NCBI GenBank assembly: GCA_965658025.1
Contig: CBFHQL010000001.1
Location: forward strand, 1 to 64,000
DNA: 64,000 bases
From: UBA3537 sp965658025
GTDB lineage: Bacteria > Bacteroidota > Bacteroidia > Flavobacteriales > Flavobacteriaceae
Direction of reading: 5' to 3'
Under the pieces are notes generated by a model. That model made no database searches and was not told the DNA's origin. It saw only the letters and a list, made by a program, of their open reading frames with translations. Positions within the stretch are counted from its first letter, which is position 1, and every line of letters begins with the position of its first letter. This document shows, in pieces, positions 21,858-31,619 of this stretch. The position numbers and the translations under genes were made by a program.

Positions 21858-23756
21858 TTAGTATGCTCGTTCGTTTTTCCCTTCGTAAAAATTAATAAAT
21901 GCCTGATTCACAACTCGATTGCCGCCATCCGTTGGATAATTTCCCGTAAAATACCAGTCTCCCAAATTGTCTGGGCAAGCTTTATGTAAATTCTCAATGG
22001 TTTGAAATATAATCACAACCTCTGCATTGATGTCTTCAACACTCAGAAGCTCAGAGATTTTATTTGATATCTGTTCAGCTGAAAATGGTGCGTATATATC
22101 TTTCACAAAATTCTTTACCTCATGATCGCTTAAGTGTACTTGTGCTTTACATTTAGCATAAACCTCTTCGATAAGCTGCGTTTTGTTATGATCTTTTAAA
22201 AGCGCTAATGCGGCTCTAAACGCCACTAAACCTTCCAAATTTGCCATATCGATTCCATAGCAATCAGGATAACGAATTTGAGGAGCAGAAGACACTACAA
22301 CAATTTTCTTGGGCGAAAGACGATCCAACATCTTAAGAATACTTTTCTTTAGTGTTGTTCCACGCACTATACTGTCATCAATAATAACCAAATTGTCCTC
22401 TTTCTTAATCACCCCATATGTAATGTCATATACATGCGCAACTAAGTCGTCCCTGCTGCTGTCTTCAGTAATAAAGGTTCTAAGCTTAACATCTTTTATC
22501 GCTATTTTTTCAATACGTGTGTGCTGTGACAAAATTTGAGTGACTTTCTCAGCAGAAAGAGAGCGCTTGCCCTTAAGTATTTTTTCTGTTTTAGTTTTGT
22601 TTAAAAAAGCTTCAACAGATTCTACCATACCAAAAAACGAGGTTTCTGCAGTATTAGGAATAAAAGAGAAAACCGTATTCTCTATGTCGCTATCAATGTG
22701 TTTCAACACTTCTGGAACAATTAGCTTACCCAGCATTTTGCGTTCTTTATATATTTCAGCATCACTTCCTCGAGAAAAATAAATGCGCTCAAAAGAACAT
22801 GCTTTGCGTTCTGTTGGTTCCAAAATCTTATTGATTTTCGTTTGTCCCGACTTTTTGGTAATAATGGCATGCCCTGGTGGAAGCTCTTGAACAGATTCAT
22901 AAGCTACATTGAAAACGGTTTGAATTACAGGGCGCTCTGAAGCAACCACGACAACCTCGTCGTCCATATAGTAATAAGCAGGACGAATCCCTGCTGGATC
23001 GCGTAACACAAATGAATCGCCATGGCCTATCATCCCTGCCATCGCATAACCTCCATCCCAATTCTTTGCCGATTTTTTTAAAATCTTTTTCAAGTTTAAA
23101 CGTTCTGCGATAAGTGGCGAACATTCCATTTTAGTATAACCCTCTTTTTTTAGCTTTTTATAGATTTTTGATACGGCATCATCCAAAAAATGACCAATTC
23201 GTTCCATAATGGTGATGGTGTCCGTATATTCTTTAGGGTGTTGACCAATTTCAACTAAATTCTTAAACAATTGACGAACATTAGTCATGTTAAAATTACC
23301 TGCAAGGATAAGATTGCGGTGCATCCAGTTATTTTGTCTCAAAAATGGATGTACACTTTCAACACTATTTTTACCAAAAGTTCCATAACGTACATGGCCC
23401 AACATCACCTCCCCAAGGTAAGGAACCAACTTCTTCTGTTTTGATATGTCATTGGTGCAATCTGGGTTTTTAGCCAAAACATCATTGATACGCTGATTAA
23501 TTTGCTCAAACACATCCTGAATTGGCTGTTGTGCAACAGAACGCACCCGACTGATGTAGCGTTCTCCTGGATTCATATCCAATTTGATGCTTGCAAAGCC
23601 CGCACCATCTTGACCTCTGTTGTGCTGCTTTTCCATGATAAGGTACATCTTGTTGATGCCATAAAAAGCAGTGCCGTATTTTTCTTTGTAATATTCGAGA
23701 GGCTTTAATAGGCGTATGTGGGCTATGCCACATTCATGTTTGATTGCATCACTCAT
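21858..23756 (-). CDS. purF: Amidophosphoribosyltransferase, long form
   Basis: A 632-residue protein with an N-terminal class II glutamine amidotransferase domain (Cys9 after MSDAIKHE; RGQDGAGFA; GHVRYGT; GNFNMTN) and a phosphoribosyltransferase domain with PRPP motif VIIDDSIVRGTT. PurF makes phosphoribosylamine, the first step of purine synthesis. It is about 130 residues longer than the E. coli enzyme, with extra segments in both domains. The catalytic Cys is at position 9, so it must be exposed by propeptide cleavage. Bacteroidota often have this long form besides a standard PurF. The window also has purN nearby but no other pur gene. Confidence 0.88.
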   Translation of the reverse strand: MSDAIKHECGIAHIRLLKPLEYYKEKYGTAFYGINKMYLIMEKQHNRGQDGAGFASIKLDMNPGERYISRVRSVAQQPIQDVFEQINQRINDVLAKNPDCTNDISKQKKLVPYLGEVMLGHVRYGTFGKNSVESVHPFLRQNNWMHRNLILAGNFNMTNVRQLFKNLVEIGQHPKEYTDTITIMERIGHFLDDAVSKIYKKLKKEGYTKMECSPLIAERLNLKKILKKSAKNWDGGYAMAGMIGHGDSFVLRDPAGIRPAYYYMDDEVVVVASERPVIQTVFNVAYESVQELPPGHAIITKKSGQTKINKILEPTERKACSFERIYFSRGSDAEIYKERKMLGKLIVPEVLKHIDSDIENTVFSFIPNTAETSFFGMVESVEAFLNKTKTEKILKGKRSLSAEKVTQILSQHTRIEKIAIKDVKLRTFITEDSSRDDLVAHVYDITYGVIKKEDNLVIIDDSIVRGTTLKKSILKMLDRLSPKKIVVVSSAPQIRYPDCYGIDMANLEGLVAFRAALALLKDHNKTQLIEEVYAKCKAQVHLSDHEVKNFVKDIYAPFSAEQISNKISELLSVEDINAEVVIIFQTIENLHKACPDNLGDWYFTGNYPTDGGNRVVNQAFINFYEGKNERAY

Positions 23757-23826
23757 GTGTGAAGGTTGTGTTGTGTGTGGTTAGTGTTCTGTAAAATAAC
23801 ATTTTTGCTCTAAAATAGTACAATTT

Positions 23827-24753
23827 TTAGGTTAGTTCTATATCAAATTGGGTTAAATTTTTAAACAATTGAAGTCGTTCAAAGACTTCTTTCGGTGCTA
23901 AATTACACATTCTTTCAGTGCCAAATTTTTCCACACTAAACGACGCTAATGCAGAACCATAGACGACCGCATTTTTCATGTTTTCAAAGGAAAAATCATT
24001 GGTTTTTGTTAAAAATCCAGCAAATCCCCCTGCAAAAGTATCTCCAGCACCTGTAGGGTCGAAAACTTCCTCTAGCGGAAGTGCAGGAGCAAAAAAGACA
24101 TTGTCACCATTAAAAAGAAGAGCTCCGTGTTCCCCTTTTTTGATGACTACATATTTTGGCCCCATTTCATGTATCTTACGTGCCGCACCAACCAATGAAC
24201 TTTGACCTGACAATTGCCTCGCCTCTTCATCGTTTATTGTAATAATGTCAACTCTTTTTATGACCTCCATCAAATCCTCTAATGTGTTGTCCATCCAAAA
24301 ATTCATGGTGTCCAATATAACCAACACATCATCATTTGTGATTTGATCTAAAACACTCGATTGTACAAGCGGATGGAGATTGCCCAAAACGACAACACTG
24401 GAGTCTTTATAGTCTGCGGGGACAACAGGCTGAAAATCAGACAAAACATTCAGCTCTGTAGATAACGTATCTCTAGTATTCATGTCGTTGTGGTAACGAC
24501 CACTCCAAAAGAAAGTTTTCCCTGTAGGAATAATTTCAACCGCAGAAATGTCGATGTTGTGGTTGCGCAACAATTCCAAATGATCTTCTGGAAAATCCCC
24601 TCCAACAACCGATACTATGGCGCTTTTTACATTAAATTGTGAAGCCGAAAGACCTATGTAGGGTGCAGAACCGCCTAAAATCTTATCTGTTTTGCCAAAA
24701 GGCGTTTCAATGGCGTCGAATGCTACAGTACCAACAATGAGGAGTTTATTCAT
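23827..24753 (-). CDS. PfkB-family sugar or nucleoside kinase
   Basis: A 308-residue ribokinase-fold kinase: substrate-binding N-terminal segment with GGSAPYIGLSAS (28-39), and the C-terminal ATP/anion-hole motif DPTGAGDTFAGGFAGFL with catalytic Asp. The substrate is not certain; such genes next to purF in flavobacteria suggest a nucleoside or ribose-type substrate, but this is inference. It sits upstream of purF on the same strand with a gap of 70 bp. A perfect -7 box TAAATTTG lies at 24774-24781. Confidence 0.82.
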   Translation of the reverse strand: MNKLLIVGTVAFDAIETPFGKTDKILGGSAPYIGLSASQFNVKSAIVSVVGGDFPEDHLELLRNHNIDISAVEIIPTGKTFFWSGRYHNDMNTRDTLSTELNVLSDFQPVVPADYKDSSVVVLGNLHPLVQSSVLDQITNDDVLVILDTMNFWMDNTLEDLMEVIKRVDIITINDEEARQLSGQSSLVGAARKIHEMGPKYVVIKKGEHGALLFNGDNVFFAPALPLEEVFDPTGAGDTFAGGFAGFLTKTNDFSFENMKNAVVYGSALASFSVEKFGTERMCNLAPKEVFERLQLFKNLTQFDIELT

Positions 24754-24773
24754 AAAAACAGAAAATTAAAGGG

Positions 24774-24781
24774 CAAATTTA
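24774..24781 (-). promoter_or_regulatory. -7 box upstream of the PfkB kinase gene
   Basis: On the minus strand this reads TAAATTTG, 20 bp before the ATG. No good -33 TTG is seen at the usual distance. Confidence 0.5.
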
Positions 24782-24829
24782 CAAAAAATAATAGGTTAAT
24801 GCTGTTAAATTTAAATCAAAAAATCGTTG

Positions 24830-25468
24830 TTATTTTCGGCCAAAGTCTGCTGGGATTTCACCCCACGCTTTGGTTTCCCATTTAATAATTTTAGTCTTAA
24901 ATGTATTGTTTTTTAGCCAAATTTCTGCACGGTCCACAAGTTCAAAAACCGACTGATTATCCTTAGTGCGTATCAATTTGGTATTGCACTTTTTTTTCTT
25001 AACCCAGCTCATCGCCGTTCTAGAGTCTGTGTACAAAATTTTGTTGCTGTTTTCTTTTTTCAATAATGCCAATCCATGCACCAGAGCCAAAAACTCTCCA
25101 ATATTGTTGGTGGCCTCTTGAAATGGCCCTTTGTGAAAAAGCTGTGCTTTTGTTTGTGTATTAACCCCGCGGTATTCCATTATTCCAGGATTTCCGCTTG
25201 ATGCAGCATCAACAGAGATAGAATTACAGACAGGCTGCCCTATGTTCTTTAATTTATCGACAGATATCGAATCTTTTGCTTTTTTGTTCTTCCCAATATA
25301 ATCTTCATAATGCCCTTCAAATGCTTTTTGAGCCAACGCCTTTGTTGAAAAGGATTTGTATTGCGCACCCTGAAAATTCTTAATTTGCAACTTACAATCA
25401 GCCCATGACCCATAGACTCCTGTGTTGTGGCCTCTCCAAACGGTGTAATATTTTTGTTGTTTAGCCAT
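24830..25468 (-). CDS. rnhA: Ribonuclease H with N-terminal viroplasmin domain
   Basis: A 212-residue protein: residues about 5-50 are a caulimovirus viroplasmin/RNase H N-terminal hybrid-binding domain (YYTVWRGHNTGVYGSW), and residues about 80-212 are an RNase HI domain. Catalytic acids are Asp in SVDAASSGNPG, Glu in NNIGEFLAL, Asp in YTDSRTAMSW and Asp in PADFGRK at the very end. It cleaves the RNA strand of RNA-DNA hybrids. It overlaps purN by 8 bp, so the two are co-translated. Confidence 0.9.
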   Translation of the reverse strand: MAKQQKYYTVWRGHNTGVYGSWADCKLQIKNFQGAQYKSFSTKALAQKAFEGHYEDYIGKNKKAKDSISVDKLKNIGQPVCNSISVDAASSGNPGIMEYRGVNTQTKAQLFHKGPFQEATNNIGEFLALVHGLALLKKENSNKILYTDSRTAMSWVKKKKCNTKLIRTKDNQSVFELVDRAEIWLKNNTFKTKIIKWETKAWGEIPADFGRK

Positions 25469-26033
25469 GCTTTTTCAAAAGGTCCCTTATAACTGTAGGG
25501 AAATGCTCCATTTCCAATTTATGAATTTTTTCTGCAACATCTTCAGCTGTGTCGTCTGAAAAAACAGGACATTTCGCTTGAAAAATAATAGCGCCTTCGT
25601 CGTAATGTTCATTGACATGATGAATCGTAATGCCTGTTTCTTTAACCTTTGCCTCAACAACGGCCTTGTGCACATGCATGCCATACATCCCTTTTCCACC
25701 AAAATTTGGCAACAATGCGGGGTGAATATTCACAACTTTATGCTGAAATTTCCTAATGATATGCTCTGGAAACTTCCATAAAAATCCTGCCAATACAATG
25801 AAATCTACTTTGTAGTCGGTCAATTGACCAAGAACATCCAACGGGTCTGAAAGTTGAGCTTTATCAAAAACAATTGAATCAACACCCAATAATTTAGCGC
25901 GTTGCAAGACATGTGCATTCGGATTGTTGGAGAGCACCAAAACAACACTTGCAGTGGGGTCTTTTTGAAAAAATTCGATGATATTTTGGGCATTAGACCC
26001 TGATCCAGAAGCAAAAACAGCTATTTTTTTCAT
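25461..26033 (-). CDS. purN: Phosphoribosylglycinamide formyltransferase
   Basis: A 190-residue, full-length GART: N-terminal ASGSGSNAQNI phosphate-binding loop, catalytic region VNIHPALLPNFGGKGMYG (Asn and His) and HHVNEHYDEGAII. It transfers a formyl group from 10-formyl-THF to GAR in purine synthesis. It overlaps rnhA and is divergent from the acpP cluster. Confidence 0.93.
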   Translation of the reverse strand: MKKIAVFASGSGSNAQNIIEFFQKDPTASVVLVLSNNPNAHVLQRAKLLGVDSIVFDKAQLSDPLDVLGQLTDYKVDFIVLAGFLWKFPEHIIRKFQHKVVNIHPALLPNFGGKGMYGMHVHKAVVEAKVKETGITIHHVNEHYDEGAIIFQAKCPVFSDDTAEDVAEKIHKLEMEHFPTVIRDLLKKHG

Positions 26034-26178
26034 TAAATTACCAATGTTAATCCCTATTTATTCTACAAAAAAAGGAATAATATTTTTAATATTGGCCCAA
26101 ATCTCTTGATCATTCTCTGATTATCGAAAAGAAAGCGCACATTTTTTGTGTATTCATTATTTTTAAAATAAAGTTTTT

Positions 26179-26186
26179 TATTTTTG
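26179..26186 (+). promoter_or_regulatory. -7 box of the acpP operon
   Basis: TATTTTTG is a perfect -7 element 30 bp before the acpP ATG. No -33 TTG is found at standard spacing. Confidence 0.6.
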
Positions 26187-26216
26187 CACCCTAACTAAAA
26201 CTTAAAACTAATTATT

Positions 26217-26450
26217 ATGTCAGACATTGCATCAAGAGTAAAAGCGATTATCGTTGATAAATTGGGCGTTGATGAAAACGAAGTAGTAACCGAAGCAAGC
26301 TTCACAAATGATTTGGGAGCAGATTCATTAGATACCGTAGAGCTTATAATGGAATTCGAAAAAGAATTTGACATTCAAATTCCAGATGACCAAGCAGAAA
26401 ACATTGCTACTGTAGGTCAAGCTATTTCTTACATAGAAGCAGCAAAATAA
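26217..26450 (+). CDS. acpP: Acyl carrier protein
   Basis: A 77-residue acidic protein. The phosphopantetheine attachment Ser37 lies in GADSLDTVELIMEFE. It carries growing acyl chains in fatty acid synthesis. It is first gene of acpP-fabF-rnc, with 18 bp to fabF. Confidence 0.97.
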   Translation: MSDIASRVKAIIVDKLGVDENEVVTEASFTNDLGADSLDTVELIMEFEKEFDIQIPDDQAENIATVGQAISYIEAAK

Positions 26451-26468
26451 TACCTAGTATAATTTTTT

Positions 26469-27722
26469 ATGAATTTAAAGCGAGTTGTAGTCACTGGGCT
26501 TGGTGCGCTAACGCCCATAGGGAATAACAAGGACGACTATTGGAATGCCTTAGTGGCAGGAAAAAGCGGTTGTGCTCCAGTTACGTATTTTGATACGGAA
26601 CATTTCAAGACAAAATTTGCTTGTGAGTTAAAAAATTACAACGTTTCTGACTTCTTTGATCGAAAAGAAGCTAGAAAAACAGACAAGTTTGCGCAATATG
26701 CTATGGTGGCTTCAGATGAAGCCATCATAGATGCCAAACTTAACTTAGACACCATCAATAAATTTCGTGTTGGGGTCATTTGGGGTGCTGGAATTGGTGG
26801 TATTGACACCTTTCAAACCGAAGTTACAAATTTTGCAACAGGCAACGGCACACCGCGATTCAACCCTTTCTTTATACCAAAAATGATTGCAGATATTGCC
26901 CCTGGTAATATCTCCATTAAACACGGTTTTATGGGGCCTAATTACACAACCGTTTCGGCCTGTGCTTCATCTGCAAATGCGATCATTGATGCTTTAAACT
27001 ATATTCGCTTAGGGCACTGCGATGTGATTGTCACTGGCGGTAGCGAAGCAACAGTAAACGAAGCAGGTATGGGCGGATTCAATGCGATGCATGCCCTTTC
27101 AACGAGAAACGAAAGCCCTGAAACCGCATCAAGACCATTTGACGCTACACGTGATGGTTTTGTTCTAGGAGAAGGTGCTGGTGCACTCGTATTGGAAGAA
27201 TACGAACACGCCAAGGCAAGAGGGGCTAGAATTTATGCTGAACTAGTTGGTGGAGGTCTGTCTTCGGATGCTTACCACATGACAGCGCCACACCCAGAAG
27301 GTATTGGCGTAACAGCAGTAATGAAAAATTGCTTAGAAAATGCAGGGTTAAAACCGGAAGATGTGGACGCCATTAACACACACGGAACTTCTACTCCATT
27401 GGGCGATGTTGCTGAACTCAAAGCCATTTCAAGAGTTTTTGGTGATCATGCTAAAAACATCAACATCAACTCCACAAAATCCATGACAGGACACTTGCTT
27501 GGTGCTGCTGGTGCTATTGAAGCCATTGCTTCTGTACTTTCTATGCAAAACGGGATTGTTCCACCAACCATAAACCATTCTACGGTTGATGAAAATATTG
27601 ACCCTGAGTTGAACCTTACCCTAAACAAGGCCCAAAAGAGAACTGTAAATGTTGCTATGAGTAACACTTTTGGTTTTGGCGGTCATAATGCTTGTGTAGT
27701 CTTCAAAACTTTAGATGAATAA
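26469..27722 (+). CDS. fabF: 3-oxoacyl-ACP synthase II
   Basis: A 417-residue condensing enzyme with catalytic Cys165 (TVSACASSAN), His in NTHGTSTPLGD and His in MTGHLLGAAGA, plus the C-terminal NTFGFGGHNA. It extends acyl-ACP chains with malonyl-ACP. It is placed between acpP and rnc, the usual order in many bacteria. Confidence 0.96.
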   Translation: MNLKRVVVTGLGALTPIGNNKDDYWNALVAGKSGCAPVTYFDTEHFKTKFACELKNYNVSDFFDRKEARKTDKFAQYAMVASDEAIIDAKLNLDTINKFRVGVIWGAGIGGIDTFQTEVTNFATGNGTPRFNPFFIPKMIADIAPGNISIKHGFMGPNYTTVSACASSANAIIDALNYIRLGHCDVIVTGGSEATVNEAGMGGFNAMHALSTRNESPETASRPFDATRDGFVLGEGAGALVLEEYEHAKARGARIYAELVGGGLSSDAYHMTAPHPEGIGVTAVMKNCLENAGLKPEDVDAINTHGTSTPLGDVAELKAISRVFGDHAKNININSTKSMTGHLLGAAGAIEAIASVLSMQNGIVPPTINHSTVDENIDPELNLTLNKAQKRTVNVAMSNTFGFGGHNACVVFKTLDE

Positions 27723-27728
27723 CTCGTT

Positions 27729-28463
27729 TTGAACTATATTCAAAACATACTCAATCTACGCCACAAAAAAAACAACAAACTCAGTGCTGCTCTCGAACCG
27801 ATACTAGGGTTCAAACCAAAGAAAATCCATTATTACGAAAGAGCATTCACACACCGGTCTACCAATAAAAAGGACGACCAAGGCAATCCATTCAACTACG
27901 AACGATTAGAATACGTTGGTGATGCCATTTTAGGTTCTGTGATTGCACACTATCTTTACGTCTCTATTCTTGATGCCAATGAAGGGTATCTTACAAAAAT
28001 GCGCTCTAAAATTGTCAGTCGTTCTCATTTGAATAAAATCGGGAAAAGTCTGGACTTGATATTGCTTTTAGAATCCAAATTGAACCACGATAAATTTGGC
28101 GATAATATTCATGGAAACTTGTTTGAAGCACTTGTTGGTGCCGTTTTTTTAGATCGTGGCTATAGCATTAGTGAACAATTTATTTTTGATAGCGTTATTG
28201 ATCCTCACGTCGATCTCGATCAATTAGAAGGAAAGGTCATCAGTTACAAGAGTCTTATGGTAGAATGGTGTCAAAAAGAAAAAAAGAAAATTCGTTATGT
28301 GCGTTGTCAAGACGAAGGTGTCGATGAGGTAAAGCACTTTTCTGTGCATCTTAAAATTGATGGAAAGGTCATTGCCAAAGCTCGTGCAACATCGCGTAAA
28401 AAAGCAGAAGAAAAAGTGAGCCAAAGAGGGTATTTTGCACTTCAAGACAAAATACAACTCTAA
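27729..28463 (+). CDS. rnc: Ribonuclease III
   Basis: A 244-residue endonuclease: RNase III signature NYERLEYVGDAILGSVIA, second catalytic site GNLFEALVGAVFLDRGY, and a C-terminal double-stranded RNA-binding domain (about 175-240). It processes rRNA precursors and structured mRNAs. The start is TTG 27729: the frame is closed by the fabF stop 6 bp upstream and contains no early ATG, so the weak start codon is nearly certain. It is tightly coupled to fabF. Confidence 0.94.
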   Translation: MNYIQNILNLRHKKNNKLSAALEPILGFKPKKIHYYERAFTHRSTNKKDDQGNPFNYERLEYVGDAILGSVIAHYLYVSILDANEGYLTKMRSKIVSRSHLNKIGKSLDLILLLESKLNHDKFGDNIHGNLFEALVGAVFLDRGYSISEQFIFDSVIDPHVDLDQLEGKVISYKSLMVEWCQKEKKKIRYVRCQDEGVDEVKHFSVHLKIDGKVIAKARATSRKKAEEKVSQRGYFALQDKIQL

Positions 28464-28576
28464 AATAACGTTTTAACTATATCGTTTTCGTAATAATTTG
28501 ACCCCTTGACAATATGTTCGTAAGTTCTATTTGCGGTTTTATCTCTATATTTACGCCAACGTTTTTGAATTGAATT

Positions 28577-29050
28577 ATGGCAGTACATAAGCTCGTTTTT
28601 AACGATTTTGATGATGTTGACTATTCGCTATTTGCTATCCATTGCGCTATAGAAGATTATCGCCTTGCTTTTCATATAAATAATGCCTTTAAAACAAACT
28701 TAAAGCGCACTAAAGAAGATTTAGATTTTAAGGGCAGTACGGCTTCCTTTTCATTGTTTGAATGGGAAAACACCAATTTAAAAACGACATGGAACTTAAT
28801 AAAGAACACTTGCTTAATTCAGGAGCGTTCGATAGACCAAGGGCTGTTTGCAGAACGTACAGAAAAAAACTGGAAAACCCATTATTTGCTGGAAGAGCAC
28901 CCTGCTGTTGGGTATTTTCTGAAAATTAGTGGAGGAAATAATAATATAGAAAAAACAGCATTTGAATTACAAAAAATTCCAGCAATAAACATGACCTACG
29001 TCATAGATGTTGAGGGGCTAAAGTCAAAAGATTACTTAATACTAAATTAA
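28577..29050 (+). CDS. IPExxVDY-like family protein
   Basis: A 157-residue cytosolic protein of a Bacteroidota-limited family next to pyk. The expected C-terminal motif IPxxxVDY is degenerate here (KIPAINMTYVID). Other features are the start KLVFNDFDDVDYSLFAIHC and the segment YFLKISG. No known activity. Its stop TAA and the pyk ATG share one base (29050), which indicates translational coupling with pyruvate kinase. Confidence 0.75.
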   Translation: MAVHKLVFNDFDDVDYSLFAIHCAIEDYRLAFHINNAFKTNLKRTKEDLDFKGSTASFSLFEWENTNLKTTWNLIKNTCLIQERSIDQGLFAERTEKNWKTHYLLEEHPAVGYFLKISGGNNNIEKTAFELQKIPAINMTYVIDVEGLKSKDYLILN

Positions 29051-30486
29051 TGTCATACAAAAGAAAAAAGACCAAGATTGTTGCCACATTAGGCCCATCC
29101 ATAGACTCCAAAGAAATGCTGCTAGAAATGGTAGCTACAGGGGTCAATGTCTTTAGAATAAACTTTTCACACGCAGACTATAGCGAGGTCAAAAAACGCA
29201 TAAAATATATTCGTGAGATTAACGAAGAGCATGGGTACAACGCAGCTGTTTTAGCAGACCTTCAAGGGCCAAAACTTAGAGTTGGTGTTATGAAAGATGA
29301 TGTTGTTGTAGCGCCCGGAGACGAAATCATTTTTGCTACGGGAACTCGTTTTGAAGGCACCAAAGAACGTGTGTATATGACATATGACCGCTTTCCTCTA
29401 GACACTAATCCTGGAGAACAAATTTTATTAGACGACGGAAAACTTATTTTTGAGGTGGTTTCAACAAACCAGAAAGACGAAGTTAAGGCCAAAGTCATAC
29501 AAGGAGGCCCGCTCAAATCCAAAAAAGGGGTCAATCTTCCAAACACCAACATTTCTCAGCCCGCACTAACAGAAAAGGACAAAGAAGATGCGCTTTTCGC
29601 AATTGAACAAGAAGTAGACTGGATTGCATTGTCTTTTGTACGTAATCCAGAAGACTTGATGGAGCTTGAGGCCATAATTTCTAAACACAGCAGCTATAAA
29701 ATCCCCATTATTGCAAAAATAGAAAAGCCAGAAGCTGTTGAAAACATCGATAAAATTGTTGCCTACTGCGATGGCTTAATGGTAGCACGTGGCGATCTTG
29801 GCGTCGAAATTCCAGCCCACGAAGTGCCGCTCATTCAAAAACAATTGGTGCTAAAAGCAAAAAGCGCAAGAATTCCTGTGATTATTGCCACCCAAATGAT
29901 GGAGTCAATGATTACTAGCATGACCCCAACAAGAGCAGAGGTTAATGATGTCGCAAACTCTGTAATGGACGGCGCTGATGCCGTTATGCTCTCTGGAGAA
30001 ACTTCTGTCGGACAATACCCTGTTCAAGTCATTCAAAAAATGTCGGATATCATCAAGTCTGTTGAAAATTCTGATTTGATTCATGTCCCTCAAAAACACC
30101 CACACGTAAAAACGAAACGATACATTACAAAGTCTGTATGCTATCACGCAGCCAATATGGCCAATGAAATCAATGCTCGAGGGATTACCACACTCACAAA
30201 CAGTGGATACACTGCCTTTCAAATTTCGGCTTGGCGTCCAAAAGCACATATTCTAGTGTACTCATCCAACAAACGAATTATTTCTCAACTGAATTTGCTT
30301 TGGGGTGTTCGTGCTTTTTATTACGATAAATTTGTATCCACAGACGAAACCATTATAGACGTCAATAAAATGGCCTTAGAAAAAGGATATTTAGAAGAGG
30401 GCGATATGGTCATCAGTTTAGCGGCTATGCCTATTCAAGAAAAAGGAATGGTGAATACAATGAGGGTTACGGAGGTAAAAGCCTAA
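29050..30486 (+). CDS. pyk: Pyruvate kinase
   Basis: A 478-residue glycolytic enzyme: TKIVATLGPS, FRINFSHAD, the active-site region IPIIAKIEKPEAV, VARGDLGVEIP, and ATQMMESM. It converts phosphoenolpyruvate and ADP to pyruvate and ATP. Its last 4 bp overlap the end of the convergent dinB gene. Confidence 0.96.
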   Translation: MSYKRKKTKIVATLGPSIDSKEMLLEMVATGVNVFRINFSHADYSEVKKRIKYIREINEEHGYNAAVLADLQGPKLRVGVMKDDVVVAPGDEIIFATGTRFEGTKERVYMTYDRFPLDTNPGEQILLDDGKLIFEVVSTNQKDEVKAKVIQGGPLKSKKGVNLPNTNISQPALTEKDKEDALFAIEQEVDWIALSFVRNPEDLMELEAIISKHSSYKIPIIAKIEKPEAVENIDKIVAYCDGLMVARGDLGVEIPAHEVPLIQKQLVLKAKSARIPVIIATQMMESMITSMTPTRAEVNDVANSVMDGADAVMLSGETSVGQYPVQVIQKMSDIIKSVENSDLIHVPQKHPHVKTKRYITKSVCYHAANMANEINARGITTLTNSGYTAFQISAWRPKAHILVYSSNKRIISQLNLLWGVRAFYYDKFVSTDETIIDVNKMALEKGYLEEGDMVISLAAMPIQEKGMVNTMRVTEVKA

Positions 30487-31580
30487 AACTCAAACTTTAA
30501 TTGAACCGATACATCTTCTGAAACAACCTCTTTTTTGGTGTTGCTGTTCAAATTTGACACTGATATCCCTACAAGGCGTACAGAATTTTGAAGCCCTTCC
30601 TGAAAAAGTAATTCCTTAGCTTGTTCCAAAATAACGTCCTTTTCGCTAATAAAGTAAGGCGTAGTTTTACTTCTTGTTTGAAGCTTAAAATCACTGTATT
30701 TTATTTTGAGTGTGATGGTTTTACCCGCTATTTTTAAGCCCAATAAACGCTTTGAAACTTCTTGCGCAATGTGGTCTAATTTTTCAATGATAAACAGTTC
30801 GCTTGAAAGATTGCTCGAAAAAGTGCGTTCTGCAGCAAGAGATTTTCGAATACGGTTTGGTTTGACAGAACTCAAATGAATTCCGCGAACAACATTAAAA
30901 TAATATGCGCCCGATTTTCCAAAATGTTCCGCCAAAAAGGATTCTTCCTTTTGCTTTAAATCCCGACCCGTAAAAATCCCTAATGCATACATTTTCTTTG
31001 CAGTTACTTTTCCTATACCATGAAATTTTCGAATATCTAACGCTTCCAAAAAAGCCAAAACATCTTCTGGAGGTACTGTTTTTTGGCCATCAGGTTTGTT
31101 GTAATCACTGGCAACCTTGGCAATAAATTTATTTATTGAGATCCCTGCTGAAGCCGTTAGACCAACCTCAGTTTTGATTCTTTTCCTAATCTGTTCTGCA
31201 ATAAGGGTTGCACTTTGAATTCCTTTCTTGTTTTCGGTAACATCAATATAGGCCTCGTCCAAAGACATTGGTTCAACAAGGTCAGAATAATCAAAAAAGA
31301 TTGAGCGTATTTTGGTCGAAATTTCTTTGTAGCGCTCAAAACGAGGAGAAACAAAAACCAATTCAGGGCAAAGTTTAGATGCCAATGCGCCCGACATAGC
31401 ACTTCGAACACCAAATTTTCGTGCCTCGTAGCTTGCCGCACTTACCACCCCGCGTTCTTTTCCGCCCCCAACAGCAAGCGGAAGACCTTTTAGTTGAGGA
31501 TTATCCATTTGTTCTACAGAAGCGTAAAAAGCATCCATATCAACGTGAATAATTTTTCGAATTGGTAAATCGCTCAACAT
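30483..31580 (-). CDS. dinB: DNA polymerase IV
   Basis: A 365-residue Y-family polymerase: catalytic motif HVDMDAFYASVEQ (Asp near 13), MSLDEAYIDVT (Asp/Glu), helix-hairpin-helix thumb FHGIGKVTAKKMYALG, and a little-finger domain. It carries out error-prone translesion synthesis. It ends convergently with pyk, overlapping by 4 bp. No clear clamp-binding motif at the extreme C-terminus. Confidence 0.94.
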   Translation of the reverse strand: MLSDLPIRKIIHVDMDAFYASVEQMDNPQLKGLPLAVGGGKERGVVSAASYEARKFGVRSAMSGALASKLCPELVFVSPRFERYKEISTKIRSIFFDYSDLVEPMSLDEAYIDVTENKKGIQSATLIAEQIRKRIKTEVGLTASAGISINKFIAKVASDYNKPDGQKTVPPEDVLAFLEALDIRKFHGIGKVTAKKMYALGIFTGRDLKQKEESFLAEHFGKSGAYYFNVVRGIHLSSVKPNRIRKSLAAERTFSSNLSSELFIIEKLDHIAQEVSKRLLGLKIAGKTITLKIKYSDFKLQTRSKTTPYFISEKDVILEQAKELLFQEGLQNSVRLVGISVSNLNSNTKKEVVSEDVSVQLKFEF

Positions 31581-31619
31581 AATGTAAATTTAAGGCATAT
31601 AATCGATACCTTATTTTTT

